The notes: generated from the letters alone by a model not told the origin. Counted from the first letter of the stretch, positions 11,922 to 24,555 are shown. The stretch is 64,000 nucleotides of DNA from Sarcophilus harrisii (GCF_902635505.1 NC_045429.1:31143257-31207256); one strand, 5' to 3'. Translations and numbers: made by a program.

Positions 11922-12960
11922 CTTTGGCTGAGGGGGTGGGGAGGCTCCTGCAAAGCCAGACAGGGCAGGTAAGAAAGAGGGAGGGGGGCAGCCCCTGGGA
12001 GGGCTCCTGGGAGGGCGCAGGGCACTCAGGACAAGCACTGAGAATCTAGTCAGGATCGTATCTGACCCTCACAGCCAGCAAAGGAAATATTGTAGAGGTC
12101 ATTGAGCCCATTCTGAAGACGGGGAATTCAGTGATGAGATGGAAGTGGTTGGGGTCGAATTCGCACTCAGATCTTCACACACTGGGCCCCCTGGGAGAGG
12201 CAGGGAGGCTCCTGTCAGCGCCGGATGCTTGGTCAGACACAGAGTTAACATCCCAGACGTCTCAGCTTTGGACCACCGGGTCTCTGCCCTTTGTTCCTCG
12301 AGCTCCTAAGGAAAATTGCTTTTGGGGAAATTCCACTGGTTCTCCCAGAGCCCAGGAGAAAGCCTGCCTGGGCCTGGAAGGGCTCGGTGCCCTTGGAAGG
12401 AAGTGAGCACAGGTAGCTGGGGGCAGGGCCGGGCCGGCCGGAGCGGGCCGGCCGAGAGGCCCAGGAAACAGAGGGGGAAAGGGAAGGCTGTGGACATTGA
12501 CCCCATGCTGGCTGGGCGGCACCTTCCGCAGCTTGGGCTCTCTGACTTTCCTGGAGGATAGAGACCGCTGTGGGGGAAGGGACGGGGCTGGCCCCTCAGC
12601 TCATATCCTGGGCCTGCCTGGGCCTGGAGCTGGAGCTAAATCCCAGACATCCCCCAGCACAGGAAACTTACAAAGCTCCCCAGTCCCGGCCTTGGGGGGC
12701 CTGATAGGGTCTCAGACATTCAGTCTGAGGGGGCTTGGAACGCCCTCCCAATGATCCCCCCTTTGCCTGGAAGCCAGAATCCAAACCCCTTAACTGAGGA
12801 AGCCCTTCTCAGCCTGGCGAGAGCCCACCTTTCCTGCAGGAAGCCCACCTTGCTTGCCATTCTAGTTCCACTGGCTGAGCCCACGTCTTACCTCCAGTCC
12901 TTTGCATTAGCTGCCCCAAAGCTGGGGCATTTCTTACTCCTGGAAATGTAGCTTCCTTTA
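11156..12960. other. Unassigned intergenic DNA
   Basis: No gene was recognised. A long (GT)n run lies within (11851-11919). The part from about 12400 to 12760 is GC-rich and not obviously repetitive. The segment 11390-11700 could be an old, unclassified interspersed repeat. Confidence 0.4.
11851..11919. repeat. (GT)n microsatellite
   Basis: About 69 bases of GT repeat, broken once by GA units. Confidence 0.95.
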
Positions 12961-13029
12961 AGACTTGCTCAGATGCAAGTCTTTAACCTTTCCCCCCCCT
13001 TCTCTAACCCATAGCCCTCTCTCTTCAAA

Positions 13030-13480
13030 TTCTCCAGCTCTCCCAACGGTCAGATCTTCCCACTGTTGCTCAAACCCACTGTCCTGGCCCACTGAACAGC
13101 CTCTGCAGCTCTCTCCCTACTCCAGTCCATGTCTGTTCCTTCACAAAAGTGACTTTCCTAAAACAGTTCTAAGCCTGTCATCTCCCTATAGAATAAACTC
13201 CAGTGGCTCCCTATTACCTCCAGGAAAAAATACCGGTGCTAGTATTTAAAGTCCTTCACAAGCCAGCTTCTTCTCACCTTTCTAGATTCGTTATGCTCCT
13301 CTGCGTGTATCCCGGCACCCAGAAACATAAGCCTCCTTGCTGTTCCTGGAAGAAGACGCTTATACTGCAAAACACTCTCTCCGGGCTCACCTCACCTCCA
13401 AGAATCCTTGCTTTCTGTCAAGAACCAGTTCAAACCTCACCTTTCCCTGCCCTCCACCAAAAGTGCTTCCCCCTCAAAAC
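13030..13480 (+). repeat. LINE-2 ORF2 3' portion (plus)
   Basis: The words 'ccagtggctccctattacct', 'gtatttaaagtccttcacaa' and 'cctccttgctgttcctg' follow each other as at the end of L2 ORF2. The copy is diverged and breaks off before the L2 3' tail. Confidence 0.75.
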
Positions 13481-13690
13481 TGGCTGGATATGTGGGCATG
13501 ATGTTCTTCCCTCTCCCATCTGAGCACGAGACTCGCTTGCACCGGGGTCCCCAGGTTTTAGCACAAGTAGGGCACACAGGAGCTGCGAGGGGATTGGAGG
13601 GAGGCAGAATAAACATCTTCTCCTTCTCCAAAAGAGACTTTTATTCCAGATAGGAAAAGCAACAGGAAATTGGGGCTGGAGGATATCCCT

Positions 13691-13691
<1 letters not shown>

Positions 13692-13740
<49 letters not shown>

Positions 13741-13875
13741 GGGGGAGGGAGGGAGGGAGACAGACAGACAGGGACAGAGACAGAGGGAGGGAGGGAAGAA
13801 GGGAGGGAGAGAAAGAGAAGGAGGGAGGGAGGGAGAAAGAGAGAGAGAGACAGAGAGAGAGAAAGAGAGAGAGAA
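13692..13875. repeat. (GA)n microsatellite and purine tract
   Basis: About 45 bases of pure GA are followed by about 135 bases of nearly uninterrupted purine (GGGA, GAGA, GACA units). A 191-residue open frame across it on the minus strand is low-complexity Ser/Leu and not a gene. Confidence 0.95.
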
Positions 13876-14525
13876 TATCTGCTCCTGTAAATATTATTAG
13901 ACTAGGAGATATGATCAAATTCAAACTAACTTTGGATTGCCTTGTTTTGGGGGAAGGAGGAACCCCAAGCTCTATAGCCATGACTTGATGCCTTATTAGT
14001 TCCATGAGAACTAATTAGCCAAGAGAACCCATTTGTCCAAATAATAGCAGACAGAAACTAGAGAAGGTATATACGAGAAAATATAGAATGAAGATGTTCT
14101 GCTTTTAGGACTAAGTTAATTCAGTTCAACCAAGGGAAAGGGGTCCAGATCTCATTCAGAAAAAGCTCCCGGAACCTCTAGTGATCAAATTGGGAATAGG
14201 GACATGATGGAGACCATTGGATCCTCTTGGTCTTCTGAGTCTTTTCCTTCAGCAACCTGAAGCTGGAAGTCAACTAGTTGGATGCACAGAGAAGACTCTT
14301 GCTTGGAGAATCCCAGAAGGGGACTGTCTGAGACCCAAAGCTTTTTCCTCTGGACAGCTTCCCACCTGCTCTCACACAGGCCGGGGAATCCACCTCCATC
14401 AATAAGGAGAATCCCATCTCAGTGGGCTTCGATTCAGAGGTTCCATTAATAAAAGCTTATTGGATTGGATTCTATTCCACTTTCACTCAAAGGCCTCCAG
14501 TTTATAATAAAAGTCTCCACACACA
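13876..14525. other. Unassigned intergenic DNA
   Basis: No coding or repeat signal that I can name. Confidence 0.35.
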
Positions 14526-14665
14526 CCATACTTCTAGGCTGGCAAGCAAGGATTATTTTCCTTTCTTTACTAATGAGGAAACTGAGGCAGAAAAAGGTCT
14601 AGTGGATTGCTCATGATCATAAGTCTGCAAAGTATCAGGGAAGGATCCGAAACCAGGGATTTCCT
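14526..14665 (-). repeat. MIR-type SINE (minus)
   Basis: The phrase 'taatgaggaaactgaggcag' and the following 'tgatcataagtctgcaaagt' are reverse-complement MIR/CORE-SINE sequence. Confidence 0.6.
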
Positions 14666-14669
14666 GGCT

Positions 14670-14880
14670 TCTTTGTCACATAGAGCATCACCAGCCTTGG
14701 AGCAGAAAGATCTGAGTTCAAATTCAGTCTCAGTCACTTAGCTGTATAATCTTGGGCAAGTCATTAAATCTCTTTCTCAGCCTTAGTTTCCTCATCTATA
14801 AATTGGAGATAATAACAGCACCTTATTCCTCAGGGCTTTTGTGAGGAAAAAATTTGGTTTTGTAAATCTTAAATAGCTAT
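14670..14880 (+). repeat. MIR/CORE-SINE (plus)
   Basis: The element runs from 'gatctgagttcaaattcagt' through 'aatcttgggcaagtcattaa' and 'tagtttcctcatctataaat' to 'cttttgtgaggaaaa', the order of a MIR in sense orientation. Confidence 0.7.
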
Positions 14881-14885
14881 GTGTA

Positions 14886-15036
14886 GGGCAGGTAGGTAGT
14901 GCAATGGATAGAGCACTCCTGAAGCCAGGAGGACCTGAGTTCAAATCAGATCTCAGACACTTAACACTTCCTAGCTGTGCGACCTTGGGCAAGTCGCTTA
15001 ACCCCAATTACCTCAACCAAAAAAATAAAAAGAAAA
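14886..15036 (+). repeat. Marsupial tRNA-derived SINE (plus)
   Basis: A nearly complete element begins 'ggcaggtaggtagtgcaatg', continues with 'gatagagcac' and 'cacttcctagctgtg', and ends in an A-rich tail. This is the WSINE1/SINE1-type family typical of marsupials and one of the clearest clade markers in the window. Confidence 0.85.
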
Positions 15037-15054
15037 AAAGAAAAACTAAATAGT

Positions 15055-15175
15055 TATGTGTATATATTATTATCTATTATAATAATTACTATATAATTAT
15101 ATAATATAATATAGTATATATTTATATTTACACACATATATAAATATGTAGATATACTCTCTAAGCAATTATTTT
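15055..15175. repeat. AT-rich low-complexity tract
   Basis: Almost pure A/T with TATA and ATATAT runs, sitting just past the SINE tail. Confidence 0.85.
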
Positions 15176-15234
15176 TAATTATTATGCTGTCCTCAATTAG
15201 AAAGATGTCATTCAAGGCAGCCCCTTTACTTTTG

Positions 15235-15560
15235 GATAACTCCAATTCTTAGAAAGTTTTTCCCGACATCAAACTTAAACTGACCTCCAAAAACGTGGCC
15301 TAATTGTGACTGGATTTGCTTCCTGGGAGGTTGATTCCTCCTCAGTAGAGCTCTTCAAATATGGGAAGACCACCTGGGTCTCCTGAGTATTCTCAGGCTG
15401 CACAACCTCAGTTCCTTGAACCAATCCCCAGACAGGAAATCTGAAAGTTTCCCACCATTCTGGTTCCCCTCTAGATACCTGAAAGCTGCTCAGGGCTGAG
15501 CACAGTTCTCCTCACAGGGTCTGACTGGGGCAGAGGTCCCTTCACCTGCTTAGTCCCAAA
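15235..15560 (-). repeat. L3/CR1-type LINE (minus)
   Basis: The words 'ttcttagaaagtttttcccg', 'ctcttcaaatatgggaagac', 'cctcagttccttgaaccaat' and 'accattctggttcccctct' are the reverse complement of the L3/CR1 3' half. Confidence 0.65.
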
Positions 15561-16384
15561 GGCTCTGCCTTTATCCAGCCTGCATCTGCTTTTGTTCAGC
15601 TGCCTCCTCTCTGTCCACCAAACCCCCAGTTTCTTCTGTCGTCCTCCTCGCTTCTCCAGGAGCATTGCCATGGAGACCGAGTCATCATCTGGAGCTCCGC
15701 CATCTCGGAGCTTCTTTTGGCTTTGAAAGATGCGTTCTTCCCCTAGAAACCTTGTGGTCCAGATGAAGAGCACATGTGGGAACCCAGAAGTGGGGCAGGC
15801 AGAGCAGGATGGATCCCTTGTTCTTGCAGGGGGGAGCCTGCCTGTAGATGGGGAATCAGGGGCAGGGGACAGGAGAGGGAAACAGACCAGTCCCCATCAC
15901 CTGCCCACCCCATTTCCCTGAATGTGTCCCTGGAAAAACACTAATCTTTATTTCTCCTCCAACTGCTGGAAGGTGGGGGGGAGAGCACCCCTCATAACCA
16001 CAGTGGCCTGAAAGTGGAAGTTGTTCCTTTAACTGCTCATTCATACTCCTGTTTTACTTGAGACTGCTACTAAAATGTTCACCATTTACAAGAACTTTGA
16101 TCTCAGTCAATAAATACATGGTTGGAGAATGAGATGGCGGAGGGAACCCACAAGGGACAGATTTTTACTTAGCTCAGGCTGAGAAGGGGGCAGAGCCAAC
16201 TAGAGAGTTAATTATTGCAGCTAATGATACCTGAGGTCCCTGTGCCCCAGACTGGAGTTGACCTCTGGAGAGATGAAATAAGCCTGTAGCAATGAGACTG
16301 GCTGCTTGCTGTGTTTATTCAGGTAATCACCACCCTGAGCAGCAACAAGTCAACGCCCAGTTGACTACAACTACACTTATTGTC
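15561..16384. other. Unassigned intergenic DNA
   Basis: No gene or named repeat was recognised. The sequence is moderately GC-rich and looks unique. Confidence 0.35.
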
Positions 16385-16735
16385 CTATTTCCTTCTAAAT
16401 TAATTATTTAATTTTATTGATTTTTTATCACCTTCATTTACAAATCCAGCCCTTCCCCCTTCTCTCCCCAGAGTACAATCTCACATAACAAAGAATAAAG
16501 GTCAAAAAATTGTTTAGTAAAAGTGACTGAGCATATTGAGTCATGCGGTGTCCCATACTCATCACCCCGATTTATGCACAGACAAGCATCAGTTGTGTTT
16601 TCCCATTTTTTTCTACAGGGCCAACCAATCATGAGTTGCAACCTCTCACTTTTCTAAATTTCTGTGGCGATTGTTCTTTTCATTTATGTTGTTGTAGGCA
16701 CTGCATATATTATTCCCTGGTTCTGATTCCATCAG
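16385..16735 (-). repeat. Old LINE-1 3' UTR fragment (minus)
   Basis: A T-rich start and the cysteine-poor, pyrimidine-rich stretch leading to 'tattattccctggttctg' fit the 3' UTR of an older marsupial L1 subfamily in reverse orientation. No ORF2 residues are readable. Confidence 0.5.
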
Positions 16736-17240
16736 TCAGTCAGTTAAAACTTGCATTTATTAAATATCGGTTATATTCTAAGAACAGGGGGATACAAAAC
16801 AACAAAACAGTCCCTGCCCTCAAGGAGCTTACAGTCTAAAGGAAGAGACAAAACACAAACAACTGTGCAAAGGAGCTACAGATAGGATAAATTGCTGGTC
16901 ATCCACAGGAGAAAGATTCTAGTATTGTGGAAGGCAGGATTTTATTTGGGAGTTGACGGAAACCAGGAGATGGAGACGAAGAGGATGAGCATTTCAGGCA
17001 TGGGAGACAGTGAGAACCATGGAAGTAAAGAGATGAGAATGTTGTAGTTAAGTCATAGCAAGGAGGCCAGTGTACCTGGAGCAAAGGATGTGTGTAAGAA
17101 AATAAGGCTTCAGGAGACTGGAAGGATAAGAAGAAGAATGGTTATGAAGGGATTTTATGTTTGATCTTGAGGGTAACAGGAAGTCACTAGTTTGGGGAGT
17201 GATGAAGGTCAGAACTATGCTTAGGAAGGTGGTTCTTGGC
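16736..17240 (-). repeat. LINE-2 3' end (minus), downstream of TMEM125
   Basis: The L2 3' words 'ttgcatttattaaatatcgg', 'ccctgccctcaaggagctta', 'gcatttcaggcatgggagac' and 'tatgaagggattttatgttt' are all in place. The element lies 100-600 bases past the TMEM125 stop codon in the same transcriptional direction, so it is probably part of that gene's 3' UTR. Confidence 0.8.
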
Positions 17241-17339
17241 ACAGCTCGCCTGGGGGGAAGTGTGGAGGGCAGAGGCCGCTAGTTGGACCCAGAGGGCACC
17301 ATGAAAGTCATAAGGGTTTTGGCTGCTGCCAGGGCTCGG

Positions 17340-18832
<1,493 letters not shown>

Positions 18833-19043
18833 CAGGGGTTCGCAGACTTTGGGGTCCCTCTTTACACTCTTAAAAATTTGATATCCCCAGCCCCGGAGGG
18901 CTTTTATCTATGTGTTATATCTATTATCTATTGCTTTTTGTTATATTCAACATGAAAATCTTACTATTATTATAAAAAGGGTTTTGACGTTGAAAGGCTT
19001 TGAGGATTTCCAGGGACCCCCCAACCACACTTTGAGAACAACT
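18833..19043. mobile_element. hAT-like non-autonomous DNA transposon
   Basis: About 210 bases are bounded by imperfect inverted ends. The left end reads 'caggggttcgcagactttgg' and the right end reads 'ccacactttgagaaca', which complement each other at about 11 of 15 inner positions. The interior ('actcttaaaaatttgatatc', 'gggcttttatctatgtg') resembles an old mammalian hAT-Charlie-type relic. There is no transposase. The flanking 8-bp duplication could not be settled by eye. Confidence 0.6.
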
Positions 19044-19390
19044 TCTTTTCTGTCATTCACCGAGATCTTGTTCCTCACCAAGACACAGCCTCCCCGGCCA
19101 CCGGCTCTAGCACTGGCTGCATCTTTTCTCACGCTTTTCTCCATGGGGAAACCGAAACTGTCTTTGCCCACTGCCACTTCCAGAGCCTCACTTCTGTCGC
19201 CATGATTCAGAAACCGCTTCTCCTCTAAGCCAGAACTGCCACTCACTCCATATGCTAACATGTATCTCCCAGCTCCCAAATCATATTCTCCTCTTGCATG
19301 AGGAATTTGGTTCCTGACCCCCTTGCTCTCTATCATTATACTAGGAGACTTCAATATACACACTGATGTTCCCTCAAATGCCCTCACCAG

Positions 19391-20085
19391 ATGCCCATCA
19401 TTTGGGGAATGGCTCAGTAAACTGAGGCGTGTGTTTATCATGAAATATTATTATTCTATGGGAAATGATGAGCAGGATGCTCTTGGGGAAAAAAAACAAA
19501 CCTCCTCGATCTCAAGCAAAGTGAAATGTACTGTGAACAAAGTAATAGCAATGTTCTGTCATGATCAGTGGTGAATGACTTTGCTATTTTCCACAGTGCG
19601 ATCATCTGTGACTACTCTGAAGGACTTTCCATGAAAAATCCTCTCCATACCCAGAGAAGGAACTGATTGTGTCTGAATACAGACTGAAAAGCATATTCTC
19701 TCTCTCTCTGTGTCTCTGTCTCCCCCCACCCCGTCTCTGTCTCCCCCTCTTTCTGTCTCTGTCTCTGTCTCTCTTTCTCTCTCCCCCTCTCTCTCTCTCC
19801 CCCCCCCACTCTCTTCCCCTCCCTGTCTCTTTCTCTTACTCTCTCTCCTTCTCTCTCTCTCCCTTTTTCATTTTTATTTTCATAAGGGTAGGAGATCTAT
19901 GGTTTTTTTTTTTCCACTACTTAACTTTTATGTAAATGTTTTGCATAACTTCACAAGTGGTTTCTTAATTGTGAATGAGGATAAGGGAGAGAACATAGAC
20001 CTCAAAAATTTTAGAAAAAAATGTAAATTTTTTTGTTTTGAATAATGGGGGAGGGGTTCAAATAGATAAATAAATAAAATTTATT
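19391..20085 (+). repeat. LINE-1 3' end (plus) inserted in L2
   Basis: The start 'atgcccatcatttggggaat' followed by 'ggctcagtaaactgaggcgt' is the L1 ORF2 C-terminal and 3' UTR region in sense orientation. It ends with 'aaataaataaaatttatt' near 20080. L2 sequence ends at about 19390 and resumes at about 20090. A similar 'aatgccctcac' / 'aatgccttcac' at the two edges may be a diverged target-site duplication. Confidence 0.7.
19697..19863. repeat. (TC)n pyrimidine tract inside an L1 tail
   Basis: About 165 bases of nearly pure pyrimidine (TCTC, CCCC, TCTG units) lie within the L1 3' UTR. Confidence 0.9.
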
Positions 20086-20756
20086 AATGCCTTCACTTTC
20101 CAGTTCCCCAATCTCATCAATTACCATGATTCTCTACCCTACCTCCATGCCTCTACCTTTTACAAACTAGGGATAATTACCTCTTCCATCTTACTATCCC
20201 CCACAAATGCTCACAAAGTCTGGAAATCCTCTAAATGATCCTAACCTCCCAGCATTCCATTTCTCCTTCTGCCTTACCCCTTGCCATCTTGTCTGCTCAC
20301 AATTGCCTCCCTTCCCTAGGCATCTCCCTTGCTATTGCTTCCCTTTCCTCTCTTCCAATCTTGATCTTGGAGCTGCCTGGTTCACCTTCATACTGCTTTC
20401 TATCCTCACATGTCTTGTTCTTTGTTTCCACGAAATAGAAGGAAGTCACCCGACTGTAATGATTGAGTCCACTATAAATCTGTTAGCTAATCTTAACTGT
20501 GTCCTTACCATAGCAAGGCAATCCTCTGATTCTTGCTGTGCTTTTTGCTTTGTCCTCTCTCCACAATGGCTGTTTCTGACTTTCTCTTCTCTCTTCCAGC
20601 CTTCCACTTCTCAACTGAAAACGGTACTTCATCTCTTTATTGAGAAAATTGAGACCATTCACCTTAAGGTACCTCTTCTTCCTCTTTGCTCATCTTCCAC
20701 TTCCCTGACATATTCTCCTTACCAGCTCTTCCTTCACTCCAGTATCTGAAAAATGG

Positions 20757-21345
20757 TCCTTTTTTAATATAAAATTATGCATATCCTTTGAGCTAACAAT
20801 ATCAATGCTAGGTCTGTATCCCAGAGATACTAAGGAGAAGGAAAAGGACCCATATGTACAAAATTATTTTGTGGTGGCAAAAAATTGGAAACTGAGGGGA
20901 TACTCATCGATTGGGGAATGGCTGACCAAGTTGTAGCATATGGTTTTGATGGAATCCACGTATAAGAAATGAAGGAGAGGTTTTCAGAAAAACCTGGGAA
21001 GATCTGTATGAGCTGATGCAGAGTAAAATGAGCAGAACCAAGAGAATATTGTATATAGCAACAGCAATAGTATAAAGAAAATCTGCTTTGACAGACTTCG
21101 CTACTCTTAAATACAATTATCCAGCCAATGCCAAAGACTTATGATGAAAAATACTATCAACTTCCAGAGACAGAACAGATGATCTCTAAATGCAGATTAA
21201 TACATTTAAAATGTTTATTTTTATTGCTTTTTTCCACATAACATGTGGAAATGTTTTATATAACTTCTTATGTATAATGGGAATCACATTTCTTGCCTTC
21301 TCAATAAGTTGGGGAGGGAAAATTAAAAAAAAAAAAGAAGCAACT
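20757..21345 (+). repeat. LINE-1 3' end (plus) inserted in L2
   Basis: The words 'tctgtatcccagagatacta', 'attggggaatggctgaccaa' and 'gtaaaatgagcagaaccaag' mark the ORF2 end of L1, and the copy closes with a poly(A) at 21325-21342. It is older and more diverged than the neighbouring minus-strand L1. Confidence 0.75.
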
Positions 21346-21440
21346 TTTCTCTTTGTCAAGGCAGACCCCTCTACAAGCATGATCAATCCTGCTCCATTCA
21401 ATCTAATCTTCAATCTCCCATGTCTCTTGGCTATTTCTTT

Positions 21441-22512
21441 TTTTTTTTTTTTTTTTTTAAATTTTTTTTTATTTAATAGCCTTTTATTTACAGGATATAT
21501 ACATGGGTAACTTTACAGCATTAACAATTGCCAAACCTCTTGTTCCAATTTTTCACCTCTTGCCCCCCCACCCCCTCCCCTAAATGTCAGGATGACCAGT
21601 AGATGTTAAAATATATTAAAATATAACTTAGATACACAATAAGTATACATGACCAAAACATTATTTTGCTGTACAAAAAGAATCAGACTCTGAATTATTG
21701 TACAATTAGCTTGTGAAGGAAATCAAAAATGCAGGTGTGCATAAATATAGGGATTAGAATTCAATGTAATGGTTTTTAGTCATCTCCCAGAGTTCTTTTT
21801 CTGGGTATAGCTAGTTCAGTTCATTACTGCTCCATTAGAAATGATTTGGTTGATCTCGTTGCTGAGGATGGCCTGATCCATCAGAACTGGTCATCATCTA
21901 GTATTGTTGTAGAAGTATATAATGATCTCCTGGTCCTGCTCATTTCACTCAGCATCAGTTCATGTAAGTCTTTCCAGGCCTTTCTGAAATCATCCTGTTG
22001 GTCATTTCTTACAGAACAGTAATATTCCATAATTTTCATATACCACAATTTATTCAGCCATTCTCCAACTGATGGACATCCATTCAGTTTCCAGTTTCTA
22101 GCCACTACAAAAGGGCTGCCACAAACATTCGTGCACATACAGGTCCCTTTCCCTTCTTTATAATCTCTTTGGGATATAATCCCAGTAGTAACACTGCTGG
22201 ATCAAAGGGTATGCACAGTTTGATAACTTTTTGAGCATAGATCCAAACTACTCTCCAAAATGGTTGGATTCGTTCACAACTCCACCAACAATGAATCAAT
22301 GTCCCAGTTTTCCCATCCCCTCAACAATCATCATTATTTTTCCTGTCATCTTAGCCAATCTGACAGGTGTGTAGTGGTATCTTAGAGTTGTCTTAATTTG
22401 CATTTCTCTGATTAATAATGACTTGGAGCATCTTTTCATATGACTAGAAATAGTTTCAATTTCTTCATCTGAGAATTGTCTGTTCATATCCTTTGACCAT
22501 TTTTCAATTGGA
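21441..22512 (-). repeat. LINE-1 3' end (minus) with 19-bp target-site duplication
   Basis: A 5'-truncated L1 of about 1.07 kb begins with a poly(T) (its poly(A) tail in reverse) and carries the full 3' UTR. It then reads [15 protein letters not shown] and EWLNKLWYMKIMEYY from ORF2 on the minus strand. The 19 bases immediately before it (21422-21440) recur immediately after it (22513-22531). It is the best-preserved L1 tail in the window. Confidence 0.9.
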
Positions 22513-22764
22513 GTCTCTTGGCTATTTCTTTGCTTCCTACCTATTTATCTCTCCCTTAAATTAGAAAAAAAATCAAAAACATATTTGACCCTACCATTCC
22601 CTCAAGCTATATTTCTTCTTCCTTTCACAAAATCTCAGAAAAAGCTGTCTATACTTGTCACTTCCTTTCCTCTCACTCATTTCTCAGACTTTCCAGATTG
22701 GCTTACAGTCTCAATATTCAACCAAAACTGCTCTCTCCAGAATTACCAGTAAGGAATGGAGGGA

Positions 22765-22890
22765 GTGGCAAGGCATTTTGGATTAAGTGACTTGCCCAGA
22801 GTCACACAGTTAATAAGCATTAAGTGTCTGAGGCCAGATTTGAACTCAGGAGTTTCTGATTTTAGGGCCAGAGCTTGATCCACTGCCCCT
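22765..22890 (-). repeat. Marsupial SINE (minus) inserted in L2
   Basis: The words 'ggattaagtgacttgcccag', 'agtcacacagttaataagca' and 'tgaggccagatttgaactca' are the reverse complement of the tRNA-derived SINE. L2 sequence lies on both sides. Confidence 0.75.
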
Positions 22891-23461
22891 GTGATTTTTC
22901 TTAATCAGCAGACTGAATGGCCTTTTCTCAATCTTCATCCTTCTTGTCCTCTCTGCAGCCTTTGACACATGATAACCTTTTCCTCTCCTATCTGAATTCT
23001 TGGAACCCTGCCCTCTCCTTGCTTGCCTTCAACTAGACTGACCATTCCTCGGTCTCCTTAGCCAGATCTTCATTTACATCACGCTCCTTCCCTGTGGATG
23101 TCCCCCAAAGCTCTGTCTTGAGCCCTTGCTTTTCGCTACACTTTTACTGGATGATTACCAATTATCATCTCTAGAAAGTAGATTCCCAGATCTAGATATC
23201 TGGCCCTAGGCTCTCCTGAGCATCAGTTCCTTGTCACTGACTGGCCATTTTCAACATCTTGAACTGGATGTCCCAGATACGCATCAAATTCAACATGTCC
23301 AAAACCAGAGCTCATTATTGCCCCTGCCATGGTTCTTGTAATAAAGGTGGTCCACTGGAGACCTCATGCTGTGGTAACATGGAGCCATTAACAATGATTT
23401 AGTCTTTAACCCTTGCCAGCCAACTGGGTCTATATCCATTTGATTGTACTATCATTTTGTC

Positions 23462-23652
23462 CAGTGCTTCTTAAAGTTTTTTTTCACTCAGCCCTTTTTC
23501 CCCCCTGAGAAATTCTTATGTGATCCTGGGTTTATAGATATATAAGATAGGTATAAAATCAACCATTTGCTGATAGTAAGTCATAATTTCGTGACCCCCA
23601 TATTCAGTTATGAGATCCCGATAGAGTTGTGACCTACAGTTTCACAAGCTGG
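23462..23652. mobile_element. hAT-like non-autonomous DNA transposon
   Basis: About 190 bases lie between 'cagtgcttcttaaagttt' on the left and 'acagtttcacaagctggg' on the right, which are imperfect inverted ends. The interior 'ttcagttatgagatccc' and 'gttgtgacctac' match a common ancient mammalian hAT relic. It carries no coding capacity. Confidence 0.55.
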
Positions 23653-23664
23653 GATCTAGCCCCA

Positions 23665-23765
23665 AACTCTCCATCTTCTCCACAAGAATATCATGAGACA
23701 TTTCATCCAAAACTTTGCTAATATGTAAATAAACTCCGCAGCCCTCCCTTCATCTAGTGTCGAAG
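23665..23765 (-). repeat. L3/CR1 fragment (minus)
   Basis: The phrase 'ccacaagaatatcatgagac' followed by 'atttcatccaaaactttgct' is the reverse complement of the L3/CR1 reverse-transcriptase core (LSKAFDE.SH.IL). Confidence 0.6.
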
Positions 23766-24134
23766 CCCATATTGGAAAAGGGACAGATCTCTTTAGTGAT
23801 CTTTCTGGAATTTTCGTCCAATGAAATTCTCTTTTCTGTTGGAAAATTTCCCACCATCTTCCCAATTCCTGGGCTCATGACCTCAGGGTCATTTTGATTC
23901 CTCTCTCATTTACTTCACATATATTGGATGGGAAAGAACAAACACAATTGATACCCAAGATAATTAAGGAGATAGGGAGAGAGCTCTCAGCTACCCTGGA
24001 TGAATGTCAGGTTCAGAACTACATCCTTGGATCCCCAAAGAGCTGGAAGAGGGAACGTTTAAGCCATTGTCAGTGATCTTTGAAAAATCATGGGAAATGG
24101 AATAGAGGTGACAAGATTGGAAACAGGTAAATGT

Positions 24135-24550
24135 TCTGCTCTTTTAAAAATTTTATATGCAATTATTATTCATCCTTCCCACTTCCCCTCTCCACAAATG
24201 AACAAAATAAAAACCCAATCAGAACAAAAATGCATGGTTCAGCAAAACAAGTCTCTACATGGGTCATGTCCTAACACGTGAGTCTCATTTTGAGTGCATC
24301 ACCTCATGACGTGTGTGTCAGCTCCCGTCCTCCGGCATAATGGTTTATCATTATGGTGATTAGAATCCTAAAGTCATTTAAGCTAAACCAAACTTCTTCC
24401 TTATAGGACTGCTTTTGTTGCATAAATTATCCTGCTACTTCTGATAACTTTACTCTGCATGAGTTTATAAAAGTGTTTTCAGTTTCTTCTGAAATTGTCC
24501 ATTTGGTCATTTCTTTTTTTTTCTTTTTCTTTTCTTTTCTCTCTCTCTTT
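24135..24550 (-). repeat. Old LINE-1 fragment (minus)
   Basis: An AT-rich block with 'cagaacaaaaatgcatggtt' and 'ttctgaaattgtccatttgg' resembles the 3' UTR of an older marsupial L1 in reverse orientation. The assignment is tentative. Confidence 0.4.
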
Positions 24551-24555
24551 TTTTT

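Larger units (their letters stand above)
19210..23335 (+). repeat. LINE-2 (plus), interrupted by three L1s and one SINE
   Basis: L2 pieces appear in the correct order across the whole interval. The endonuclease string ILGDFNIHTDVPSNALT lies at about 19335-19388. The 5' to middle ORF2 part is at 20090-20756 and 21350-21421, and the RT region with 'caaaactgctctctcc' is at 22532-22750. Later RT (LSTAFD-like, then 'gaactggatgtcccagatac') runs at 22895-23335. Removing the insertions leaves about 1.9 kb of L2. Frames are broken. Confidence 0.75.

Noticed and set aside
13430-14005. 191-codon minus-strand open frame
   Set aside because: Its length comes from the (GA)n/purine tract read as Ser/Leu repeats, and the ends are L2 sequence.
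14886-14960. tRNA gene
   Set aside because: The tRNA-like head belongs to a SINE; no intact cloverleaf or terminator was seen.
21881-22299. Open frames with LWYMKIMEYYCSV and LLGLYPKEI
   Set aside because: These are C-terminal ORF2 remnants of a truncated LINE-1, not a host gene. Similar frames at 8426-8734, 10749-10994, 29518-29772 and 41438-41767 (the last one antisense) have the same explanation.
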